Source of the DNA: Myxococcales bacterium
Lineage (GTDB): Bacteria > Desulfobacterota_B > Binatia > UBA1149 > SPBQ01
Assembly (NCBI GenBank): GCA_004525875.1
Contig: SPBQ01000170.1
Span: 1-5,649, forward strand
Direction: 5' to 3'
DNA: 5,649 bases
Shown: piece after piece, positions 1 through 5,649 of the stretch
Layout of the letters: every line of letters starts with the position of its first letter
How positions within the stretch are numbered: position 1 is the stretch's first letter
Program-made: the position numbers and the translations under genes
The notes under the pieces: model-generated
Told to the model about the DNA's origin: nothing
The model's database searches: none
Seen by the model: the letters and a program-made list of their open reading frames with translations, nothing else

Positions 1-945
1 CGGCAGCGCATCGCGAACTTCTGCCAGCTGAGCGTGGATGCCGTCGGCAATGTCGAGGATGTTGCTGCCGGTCGGTTGAGCGCGGATGTTCAGGAGCACC
101 GCGCGGCGCCCCTGAGCGTTGACGACGTTGAACACCGGTTCCGCTCCGCGTTCGACATGTGCGAAATCACGGATGCGAACGGGGTACCCATCTCGCATCG
201 TCACGATGAGATTCTCGATATCGGCGCGCTCCCGTACCCGATTGTCCACCACGGTCAGGTAGAGGGTGTAGTTCTCGGTGTGGTAGCCGGTCGGGGCCAC
301 CAGGTTGTTGCGCTCGAGCGCAGCGGTGACGTCGGTGAGGGCCAGACGAGCGGCCGCGAGCTGTTGCGGATCCACCACCACGTGGTACTCGGGTACGCGG
401 CCGCCGACGAGGTCAACGCGCGCGACGCCCGGTATCCGCAAGAAACGCGGTTTGAGCTCGTAGCGCGCGATCTCCCACAGCTCGGTGAGCTCGCGTTGTG
501 CGCTGGTCAGGCTGACTCCGATGATCGGGAACGCGTTGAACGTCAGCCGCCACACGGTCGCTGTGGCCGTCGCGGGTAGCTCAGCCTTGAGCTGTGTCAC
601 CCGGTTGAGCACGTAGAGCTCGCTACGTGCCATGTCCACCCTCCAGTTGAAGAACACGTTCACTTCGGCGCTGCCGCGACCCGTGGCCGAACGCACCTGT
701 ACGACGCCCGGGATGTCCTTGACCGCTTCCTCGATCGGGCGGGTGACGCGCGCCATCATCTCGTCGCCGGGCATGACGCCGTTGTCGATGAGAATGACGA
801 CGCGGGGGAACTCGGTCTCGGGAAACACCGACGCGGGCATTCGCGAAGCGCAGTAGACGCCACCCAGGCAGACCGCGATCGTGATGAATACGATCGCCAG
901 CCGGTGCCGGACCGCGAAGTTCCCGATGCTGGCCGAAGCGATCAT
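1..945 (-). CDS. RND efflux transporter, inner-membrane subunit (N-terminal 315 residues; 3' end outside window)
   Basis: This is the inner-membrane, proton-driven pump of a tripartite exporter (ACR_tran/AcrB superfamily). Translating the minus strand from ATG 945 gives an uninterrupted frame to base 1. It opens MIASASIGNFAVRHRL, followed by a first membrane segment at about residues 16-33. Next comes the family's post-TM1 stretch (P37, then FPETEFPRV at 41-49) and PIEEAV with IPGV, typical of porter subdomain PN1. A later IPGVARVDLVGG segment is typical of PN2 and the docking region. The frame leaves the window before TM2, so the charged TM4 residues that separate metal from drug pumps cannot be seen. 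The gene starts 36 bp after the adaptor stop, in the same frame, with no clear Shine-Dalgarno sequence. The visible part does not look like CzcA/CusA, so I read it as an HAE-like or unclassified RND pump. The substrate is unknown. Confidence 0.93.
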   Translation of the reverse strand, partial: MIASASIGNFAVRHRLAIVFITIAVCLGGVYCASRMPASVFPETEFPRVVILIDNGVMPGDEMMARVTRPIEEAVKDIPGVVQVRSATGRGSAEVNVFFNWRVDMARSELYVLNRVTQLKAELPATATATVWRLTFNAFPIIGVSLTSAQRELTELWEIARYELKPRFLRIPGVARVDLVGGRVPEYHVVVDPQQLAAARLALTDVTAALERNNLVAPTGYHTENYTLYLTVVDNRVRERADIENLIVTMRDGYPVRIRDFAHVERGAEPVFNVVNAQGRRAVLLNIRAQPTGSNILDIADGIHAQLAEVRDALP

Positions 946-981
946 GACGTCACGCGCGAGCAGCGGTAGATGGGTTGCGCG

Positions 982-2073
982 TCATCGCGTGGCCTCCGGC
1001 GTCCGCGTGTCCGCCAGGATGCGCACCTTCGTTTCCGCCGGCAACGCGTAGGAGCCGACGGTAACGACCGTCGTTCCCTCGACCAGACCCTCGCCATCGA
1101 CCTCGACGAGGTCCCCGTCGCGCAGGCCGACCGTGACCGAGCGTTGCTTCGCGACGTCGCCATCGACGACCGACAGCGTGCTCCGCCCGTCGTGGTCGGT
1201 GTAGATCGCGGCACTGGGGACCGCGAGCCGGTTCATACGCTCCTCGGTAACTATGCGGACATGAGCGAACTGGCCGGGACGACGGCCAGCGCTTTCGGGA
1301 ACCGAGATGCGTACGAGCACCGTTGCCGTCCGCGCATCCACCTGCGGACTGACGAAAAGCACTTCGCCGTGTGCGGCCGCCGCCGAGGCGTCGGCCGCCA
1401 GCTCAGCTGCTTGACCGACCTCGACCGAGGCCGCTTCGAGGGCGGGAATCCGTACCGTGACCATCAGCCGCGTCAGATCGACGATTTCGGCTACCACGGT
1501 CGCGGGGTCGACGGTTTGGCCCGGCTGCGCGTGAACAGCCGCTACCACGCCCGCGATCGGTGAAGCGAGATGAACGAGCGCAAGCTCACCTTGTGCCGCG
1601 GCGACGTCGGCTCTGGCCGCGGCGAGCTGCTGGGCCGCTTCCTGAATCGCCTTCTGCGAGGTTCCCTCGACGGCCTCCAGCGCGTGCTCACGCGCCACTC
1701 GTTGCTCGGCGAATTCGAGCGCATGGCGTGCCTTGTCGAGCCGAGCGAGGGCGACGCGGTCGTCGAGCATCACGACGACCGTTCCGGCCTGGATACGCTG
1801 GCCCTCGCTGACCGGCACGGCCATGACGATGCCCGGAGCCGGAGCGGCGAGCCGCGCGGCACCGGCCGGATGGTCGCCACTCGCCAGCCCGGGCTCGACC
1901 GTGCCGTACGCCTCTACGCGGGCGCGCAACGTGACACGCTCCACACTCGCGACCTGCACGGCGACCTCGCTGGGACCAGCTTCCTCGGCGTCCGGCCCGG
2001 CGCCGCCGCAGCCACCGAAGACCACGGTCGCGACGACCGCGATGCAGACGCACGGATGTGATCGTGTGTTCAT
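982..2073 (-). CDS. RND efflux periplasmic adaptor (membrane fusion protein), predicted lipoprotein
   Basis: This 363-residue protein would bridge the inner-membrane RND pump and the outer-membrane channel. The N-terminus has a hydrophobic segment (about 9-20) ending in VVFGGC, with Cys22 as the probable lipidation site. Phe at -3 is atypical for a lipobox, so lipid anchoring is likely but not certain. Domain order follows the family: first lipoyl half at about 75-105 (APAPGIV, then EGQRIQAG), an Ala/Glu/Gln-rich alpha-hairpin at about 107-165, and second lipoyl half at about 168-196 (LASPIAGVV, then PGQTVDP). A beta-barrel follows at about 200-275 (RRPGQFAHVRI) and a membrane-proximal domain to the end (LAVPSAAI). 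The ATG at 2073 overlaps the stop of the outer-membrane gene as ATGA, which supports this start and suggests translational coupling. Only 36 bp separate it from the pump gene. The length is normal for the family. Confidence 0.93.
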   Translation of the reverse strand: MNTRSHPCVCIAVVATVVFGGCGGAGPDAEEAGPSEVAVQVASVERVTLRARVEAYGTVEPGLASGDHPAGAARLAAPAPGIVMAVPVSEGQRIQAGTVVVMLDDRVALARLDKARHALEFAEQRVAREHALEAVEGTSQKAIQEAAQQLAAARADVAAAQGELALVHLASPIAGVVAAVHAQPGQTVDPATVVAEIVDLTRLMVTVRIPALEAASVEVGQAAELAADASAAAAHGEVLFVSPQVDARTATVLVRISVPESAGRRPGQFAHVRIVTEERMNRLAVPSAAIYTDHDGRSTLSVVDGDVAKQRSVTVGLRDGDLVEVDGEGLVEGTTVVTVGSYALPAETKVRILADTRTPEATR

Positions 2074-3530
2074 GGCTGATCGCCCGCCCGACGATTTCTT
2101 GGGTGCTGCACGAACAGGTCCGGATCGGTCGGTAACAGTACCGGGCTCTGGAGCGCCTCTTCGAGTCGGCCGAGCGACCGTTGCGCTGCTGCGACGGAAT
2201 CGGCGCGAGCCAGGCGCACTGCGGCCAGCTCCACCTGAGCACCGATGAGCTCGCTACGTGTGATATCGCCCGCTTCGTAGCGGCCGCTGAGCCGCCGAGC
2301 CTGCTTGTCGAGACGTGCCAGCAACGCTTCGGCGGTGGCGACCTTTTCTCGAGCCGCGCCGTAGCCCGCCAGGCCACGGTCGATATCGGCCAGCACGCTC
2401 GCCTGCAGCGAATTGAAGTCCGCGGCGCTCTCTGCCCGACGGGCTTCGGCTTCGGCGATCGGCCCTTGATTCTGGTTCAACAGCGGCAGATCGAGCGTCA
2501 GTCCCACGCCCCACTTGTCGTCGCCCTGGTCGAACTCGTATCCGGGGCTGAAGTGGACGTCGGGATACTGCTTGGCGATCTCCAGACGAAGCGCGGACTC
2601 GCTGGCGGCGTATCGGGACAGTGCGGCAAGGATGTCGGCTCGGTTACGCAGGGCGCATCGCCGGGCGGCACGGGGATCCAGGCTCGGCGGCACGCTGTCG
2701 AGCCCCGTGAACGATATATCCACCCCCTCGAGCGCCCGAGTTGAGAGACCCATGGCTTGAGCGACGGCCACGCGGCTCTCGAGACGCTGCCGCTTCGCGT
2801 CTTGCGCGGCGAGCAGCACCCGGTCGAGGAGGATGCGCTCGCGCGCGACCTCGGCCGGCGAGACTGCGCCGGCGGCGAGCTGTCCTTCGAGCACGCGCAC
2901 ATTCTCCGTCTGTGCGGCCTGCTGGCTCGCCAGAAGGCGTTCCTGTTCGGTGGCCGCGAACAGATCCACCAGCGCGTCGCGCAATCGCGCCCGCACTCGC
3001 CACGCTGTCGCTGCGATGTCCAGCCGAGCTGCATCCGAGAGATGCTGTGCGCGCGCGATGCGATAACCGCGTTTGCCGGCGGTCTCGATCGGGATATCGA
3101 TGCTCACCGCCACGATCCACGGTGAAGGCACACTCGTCGTGACGTCATACTGAGGAGCGACGTTGAGACTGGGGTTCGGACGTTGCCCAGCGGTTCGCAG
3201 GGCGGCCTGAGTCGTGCCCCACCGCGAACGAGACACGTCCAGCTCGCGCGAGAAATAGAAGGCCGCAAGCGTGAGGGATTCGAACTCCCACGAACGCCTC
3301 GGCCACTCGCCACCGATGCCGCAGTCTTCGAGAAACGAACCGAGGTCCACATCTTCGAGCGAGCGAGCCTCGAAGCGAGTCGCGACATCGGCCGCATCGA
3401 GTGACCTCGGCTGATACACGGTGCAGCCGTGCAGCAAACCACCGATCGACAGCAGTACGAGGCCCGCCGCCGTCGAGTGGCGGCCGAGCCAAACCGCGCG
3501 ACGAGCAGCTATCGCGAGAACGCGCCACAT
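2070..3530 (-). CDS. TolC-family outer-membrane efflux channel (OMF/OEP), predicted lipoprotein
   Basis: This protein is the outer-membrane exit duct of the tripartite pump. From ATG 3530 it has 486 residues. An Arg-rich N-region is followed by a hydrophobic run and the lipobox LLHGC, giving Cys36 as the lipidated residue. The two OEP repeats are visible. The first has RPNPSLNVAPQY (about 117-128) and PIETAGKRGYR (about 147-157), a signature seen in CzcC-type channels, then long Ala/Arg/Glu-rich helices. The second has NRADILAAL, YPDVHFSPGYEF and LDLPLLNQNQGPIAEAEARR (about 346-365). The frame stays open upstream to an in-frame TTG at 3578, which would add 16 residues. I chose ATG 3530 because a TTGACA box and a -10-like element overlap the longer start, so the TTG would probably lie upstream of the transcription start. 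No strong ribosome binding site precedes either choice. Its stop overlaps the adaptor start by 4 bp. Confidence 0.92.
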   Translation of the reverse strand: MWRVLAIAARRAVWLGRHSTAAGLVLLSIGGLLHGCTVYQPRSLDAADVATRFEARSLEDVDLGSFLEDCGIGGEWPRRSWEFESLTLAAFYFSRELDVSRSRWGTTQAALRTAGQRPNPSLNVAPQYDVTTSVPSPWIVAVSIDIPIETAGKRGYRIARAQHLSDAARLDIAATAWRVRARLRDALVDLFAATEQERLLASQQAAQTENVRVLEGQLAAGAVSPAEVARERILLDRVLLAAQDAKRQRLESRVAVAQAMGLSTRALEGVDISFTGLDSVPPSLDPRAARRCALRNRADILAALSRYAASESALRLEIAKQYPDVHFSPGYEFDQGDDKWGVGLTLDLPLLNQNQGPIAEAEARRAESAADFNSLQASVLADIDRGLAGYGAAREKVATAEALLARLDKQARRLSGRYEAGDITRSELIGAQVELAAVRLARADSVAAAQRSLGRLEEALQSPVLLPTDPDLFVQHPRNRRAGDQP

Positions 3531-3568
3531 GTGCGAATAACGGGCATGCCCTGCGAGCCGCCACTTCC

Positions 3569-3600
3569 AGTCTAGCAAGTCCGAGCGGACGCTTTGTCAA
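3569..3600 (-). promoter_or_regulatory. Probable sigma70-type promoter of the efflux operon
   Basis: On the minus strand a perfect TTGACA lies at 3600-3595. A TGC-TAGACT element at 3577-3569 resembles an extended -10 box (TGn followed by 4 of 6 matches to TATAAT). The gap between the hexamers is 20 bp, longer than the usual 16-18, so the -10 assignment is tentative. An untwisting activator or an alternative -10 is possible. Transcription would begin near 3562, about 30 bp before ATG 3530. The position, between the P450 stop and the first pump gene, fits a separate promoter for the three-gene pump operon. Confidence 0.5.
3579..3590. promoter_or_regulatory. Inverted repeat GTCCG-N2-CGGAC, candidate repressor operator
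   Basis: A perfect 5+2+5 inverted repeat (GTCCGAGCGGAC on the plus strand) lies between the -35 box and the putative -10 element of the pump promoter. A protein bound here would block RNA polymerase. Short GC-rich dyads of this kind are typical operators of TetR-family repressors of efflux operons. That family assignment is inference, since no regulator gene is present in the window. A 10-bp dyad can occur by chance in GC-rich DNA, and its placement is the main support. Confidence 0.4.
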
Positions 3601-3605
3601 AAGAT

Positions 3606-3624
3606 GTCCATGAGGCTCATGCAC
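3606..3624. promoter_or_regulatory. 19-bp near-perfect palindrome upstream of the -35 box, candidate regulator site
   Basis: The plus strand reads GTCCATGAGGCTCATGCAC. Around the central G3615, eight of nine base pairs are symmetric, with the only mismatch at 3608/3622. The inner CATGAG-G-CTCATG is perfect. The element ends six bases upstream of the TTGACA box, a position where an activator could contact polymerase or a repressor could bind. It could also form a small hairpin, but its one-base centre favours a protein-binding dyad over a stem-loop. It lies inside a 61-codon open frame that I do not accept as a gene. Confidence 0.4.
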
Positions 3625-3753
3625 CTGGCTGACACGGGTTTGTGCTCGATGTCGTGCAGCGCACGTGCATGCGCCGCCCAGAGGCAGGGATCAGTAGCTA
3701 CAGATCTCGCTTGCTGATGAACGATGGTGCCAGGCTGCCGGGCACGAATCGCA

Positions 3754-3777
3754 CCGGCGGGCCCCGAGAGGCGCCGG
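3754..3777 (-). terminator. Weak GC hairpin just after the P450 stop, possible transcript end
   Basis: CCGGCG at 3754-3759 pairs with CGCCGG at 3772-3777, giving a 6-bp all-GC stem with a 12-base loop that begins one base past the P450 stop codon. A second, weaker stem (GTGCC 3727-3731 with GGCAC 3741-3745) follows in the direction of transcription. Neither is followed by a T-run on the minus strand, so a classical Rho-independent terminator is not supported. The hairpins may stabilise the 3' end of a Rho-terminated message or mean nothing. Read-through from the P450 into the pump operon remains possible. Confidence 0.2.
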
Positions 3778-3778
3778 G

Positions 3779-4948
3779 TCACGCTCGGCTGATCGGCAGA
3801 CCGGAAAATCCGCGGACGTTGCTCGAGTGGAACCTCTCGATGCCGGCCTCGTCGACCTCGTAGTCGGGGAACCGGCGCAGGAACTCCTCGAGCGCGACGC
3901 GCGACTCGAGCCGCGCCAGCGATGCACCGAGACAGATGTGCCAGCCGTGACCGAACGCGAGGTGGTGATCGAAGCGGCGGCGCACGTCGAAGCGGTCGGG
4001 GTCAGGGAAGCGGCGCTCGTCGCGGCCCGTGGAGCCGGTGATGAGCGCGACCTTGGCGCCAGCGGGCATCGTCACCCCGTGCATCGACACCTCGCGTGTA
4101 AGCACTCGCCCCTGGTAGTGCGACGGTGGATCGAACCGCAACATCTCCTCGACCGCGGCCGGGATCATCGAGGGATCATCGATCAGTATCCGACGCTGAT
4201 CCGGATAGCGCCACAGCCAGTAGACAACCGATGCGAGCAACTTCGTCACTGTCTCGTTGCCGGCCGCGGCAAGTAGCAGCGCGAACGTGAGAATCCGTTC
4301 GTCGTCGAGCTGGGTCGTACACAGTGCCGAGATGAGGTCGTCGCGTGGTGAGCGTCGACGGTCGGCGACCTGTTCCGCGAAGTACGCCCACATCCGTGCG
4401 TGAGCGTCGAGCGCGCTCGCGGGCGGCTCGGGACGACCGGGCTCGCGATGCAAGGTCGCGTTGGACCACTCGCGCACGTCGTCGCGATCGCCGTCGGGGA
4501 GACCGAGAAGCGCGCTGATTACGTCCATCGGCAGCCGGGTCGTAAAATCCTTGACGGCGTCGCCCGAGCCCGCGGCCGCCAGTGGCTCGAGATGCTCGAC
4601 CGCGATGCGACGCACCTCGGGCTCGAGCTCCGCTATCCGGCGCGGTGTGAAGGCCTTGCTGACGAGATTGCGCAGACGCGTCTGTGCAGGAGGATCCATG
4701 AAGATGATGATCTCTCCCGTCATCTTCGTATCCATCAGCTCGAGCACCGTGCCCTTGGCCGAGGTGAACGTGCGATAGTCCATCGACGCTTGCTCGACGT
4801 CGTCGAAGCGTGACAGCGCCCAGAAATCGAGCCGTTCGTTGTGGTATGCGGGCGCTGCGTCGCGCAGGCGGCGGTAGATGGGGTACGGGTCGGCGTCGAT
4901 CTCGTAGGAGTACGGATCGTACTCGACCGGGGTGTCGGTCATCGTCAC
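3779..4948 (-). CDS. Cytochrome P450 monooxygenase
   Basis: This complete 389-residue class I-type bacterial P450 is soluble (no membrane anchor) and would insert one oxygen atom from O2 into an organic substrate, using electrons from a ferredoxin/reductase pair not encoded here. Landmarks are the I-helix AAGNET (228-233, acid-alcohol pair E232/T233), the K-helix ExxR (E268-R271), the FPDPDRFD segment (314-321), and the heme loop FGHGWHICLG (332-341) with Cys339 as the heme thiolate ligand. The C-helix motif reads DPPAQTRLR (85-93), with Gln89 where most bacterial P450s have His. The start is GTG 4948, overlapping the upstream LLM stop as GTGA; ATG 4942, two codons later, is an equally possible start. 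A G-rich stretch (about 4953-4962) could serve as the ribosome binding site. The general pattern, including VRG...LPI near the end, recalls P450s of mycobacteria and proteobacteria that act on lipids, sterols or terpenoids. The substrate and CYP family number cannot be set from this sequence. Confidence 0.96.
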   Translation of the reverse strand: MTMTDTPVEYDPYSYEIDADPYPIYRRLRDAAPAYHNERLDFWALSRFDDVEQASMDYRTFTSAKGTVLELMDTKMTGEIIIFMDPPAQTRLRNLVSKAFTPRRIAELEPEVRRIAVEHLEPLAAAGSGDAVKDFTTRLPMDVISALLGLPDGDRDDVREWSNATLHREPGRPEPPASALDAHARMWAYFAEQVADRRRSPRDDLISALCTTQLDDERILTFALLLAAAGNETVTKLLASVVYWLWRYPDQRRILIDDPSMIPAAVEEMLRFDPPSHYQGRVLTREVSMHGVTMPAGAKVALITGSTGRDERRFPDPDRFDVRRRFDHHLAFGHGWHICLGASLARLESRVALEEFLRRFPDYEVDEAGIERFHSSNVRGFSGLPISRA

Positions 4949-5649
4949 GGGCCCCCGCCCTGCTGCGCGAGGGCCGGCAACACGCGCTCGGCCAGCAGCT
5001 CAAGGCTGCGCCAGGCAAGCTGCGGCGGCATTCCGCCGCACAGAGGCTGCATGGGCAATACGAAGTTCTGGGCGATGTACTCGACCGCCTCCTCGGGCGT
5101 GAGGATTTCGTAAGGGCCGCCCTGGGAGCGCAGCTCGTCGACCGTCGCGGCGTCACTCCGCGATACCGAAGCGAGGTCAGACTCCTTCCACCACGACGAG
5201 TACATCATCGAGTCATGAAGCAAGTGCTCGCCCATCTCGCGCCACGCGCGGTCGGGATCCTCGGCGACGAACGCCGACGTGATGATGCCTTCCGGAGGAA
5301 TCATGCAGTCACGCGGCTCACGTTTGAATCGCGCACATTCCGCTCGATAAAACGCCTCGAGCTCCGGGCCTCCGCCCTGGGCGAACAGGCCAATGTCGAG
5401 CGTGGCGGCGCGGCCGCCCATGAGCATCACGGGCCCGTCCTCGCTGTAGGGGCGGGGCGTCACGTGGGCCGGGTGACCGTCCACCGCGAACGGCTCGCCA
5501 GTCCATGCGCTGCGCAGGATCGCGACGATCTCTTCGAGTCTGTTGCCCCTCGCCTTGCGCGACCGGTGGAGTACGCCTTGCTCGGCCGGTCGCGACCCGA
5601 TGCCGAGCACGTAGCTCACGCGACCGCGGCTGATGATATCGAGAACGGC
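4945..5649 (-). CDS. LLM-class flavin-dependent oxidoreductase (5' end outside window)
   Basis: This is the C-terminal part (234 residues) of a luciferase-like monooxygenase-fold (TIM barrel) oxidoreductase using FMN or F420. The frame is open to the window edge, and the codons before the internal GTG at 5619 read AVLDIISRGR, then VSYVLGIGSRPAE. This is the family's LDxxSxGR...GxGxRPxE core, so the gene extends beyond 5649 and GTG 5619 is not the start. Further family marks are GNRLEEIVAILRSAWTGEPF, the PVMLMGG strand, FAQGGGPELEAFY, TSAFVAEDPDRAW and PPQLAWRSLELLAERVLP near the C-terminus. About 90-100 N-terminal residues are probably missing. The TGA at 4947-4945 overlaps the P450 start by four bases, so the two are likely co-translated and serve one pathway. 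Between LMGG and LDIGLFAQ the spacing looks a few residues shorter than I expect for relatives. Whether the cofactor is FMN or F420 cannot be told from this part. Confidence 0.9.
   Translation of the reverse strand, partial: AVLDIISRGRVSYVLGIGSRPAEQGVLHRSRKARGNRLEEIVAILRSAWTGEPFAVDGHPAHVTPRPYSEDGPVMLMGGRAATLDIGLFAQGGGPELEAFYRAECARFKREPRDCMIPPEGIITSAFVAEDPDRAWREMGEHLLHDSMMYSSWWKESDLASVSRSDAATVDELRSQGGPYEILTPEEAVEYIAQNFVLPMQPLCGGMPPQLAWRSLELLAERVLPALAQQGGGP

Larger units (their letters stand above)
3531..3778. other. Intergenic region between the P450 and efflux operons
   Basis: About 250 bp hold no convincing gene. Besides the promoter, the two dyads and the hairpin listed separately, there is a perfect 8-bp palindrome GCACGTGC at 3661-3668. 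A 61-codon minus-strand open frame (3782-3597, GTG start) spans most of the region. It overlaps the P450 stop as GTGA, but its translation matches no family I know and its stop falls in the -35 box. A gap of this size, against 4-bp overlaps on both sides, marks the boundary between two transcription units. Confidence 0.7.

Noticed and set aside
34..579. A 181-codon plus-strand open frame
   Set aside because: It lies antisense to the clear RND transporter frame. Its translation has no recognisable domain, and long antisense frames are expected in GC-rich DNA.
610..629. Inverted repeat CACGTAG-N6-CTACGTG inside the RND gene
   Set aside because: It lies in conserved coding sequence far from any start, and its arms are explained by the encoded residues (around ARSELYV). 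Chance is the simplest reading.
945..952. Perfect 8-bp palindrome TGACGTCA at the RND start codon
   Set aside because: It is short, lies within an operon at a start codon, and has no promoter elements nearby.
616..2260. A 14-bp sequence GAGCTCGCTACGTG present at 616-629 and 2247-2260
   Set aside because: Both copies fall in coding sequence for RSEL in two different proteins. Shared codon use explains them, with no sign of a mobile or regulatory repeat.
2181..2744. A 187-codon plus-strand open frame opposite the outer-membrane channel gene
   Set aside because: The minus-strand frame carries conserved OEP motifs along this stretch. The plus-strand product shows no family features.
4176..5156. 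A 326-codon minus-strand open frame across the P450/LLM junction
   Set aside because: It is an Arg/Ser-rich out-of-frame reading of two well-supported genes and contains no domain of its own.
1..5649. Search for tRNA, rRNA, CRISPR arrays, insertion sequences, integrase or attachment sites
   Set aside because: Nothing resembling these was seen. The window is almost entirely filled by five ordinary genes in one orientation.

Overview
The window carries five protein-coding genes, all on the minus strand, so transcription runs from high to low coordinates. The DNA is strongly GC-rich, with G/C-ending codons. An envelope-spanning RND efflux set with two predicted lipoproteins points to a Gram-negative bacterium, most likely a high-GC proteobacterium. 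A bacterial cytochrome P450 next to a luciferase-like (LLM) flavin oxidoreductase is a pairing also common in actinobacteria, and it suggests metabolic breadth on lipophilic substrates. The taxon cannot be fixed from this sequence.

Upstream module (5649 to 3779): the 3' part of an LLM-class flavin-dependent oxidoreductase, whose 5' end lies outside the window, overlaps a complete 389-residue cytochrome P450 by four bases (GTGA). The two are very probably one transcript with coupled translation. No ferredoxin or reductase partner for the P450 is visible here.

Intergenic region (3778 to 3531): about 250 bp follow the P450 stop. They contain a GC-rich hairpin without a T-tract, a 19-bp near-perfect palindrome (3606-3624), a perfect TTGACA -35 box (3600-3595), and a GTCCG-N2-CGGAC inverted repeat (3579-3590) between that box and an extended -10-like element (3577-3569). 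This looks like the regulated promoter of the pump operon. It also argues that the outer-membrane gene starts at ATG 3530, not at the upstream in-frame TTG at 3578.

Downstream module (3530 to 1): a tripartite efflux operon in the order outer-membrane factor, periplasmic adaptor, RND inner-membrane transporter (the czcCBA-type order). The first two genes share an ATGA overlap. The transporter begins 36 bp after the adaptor and is cut by the window edge after 315 residues. Together the three would form an inner-membrane to outer-membrane export channel. The substrate cannot be read from the visible part. No regulator gene is in the window.

Each gene belongs to a known family, and I see no clear new system. 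The points most worth a second look are the regulatory architecture of the pump promoter and the possible link between the oxidative pair and the exporter.
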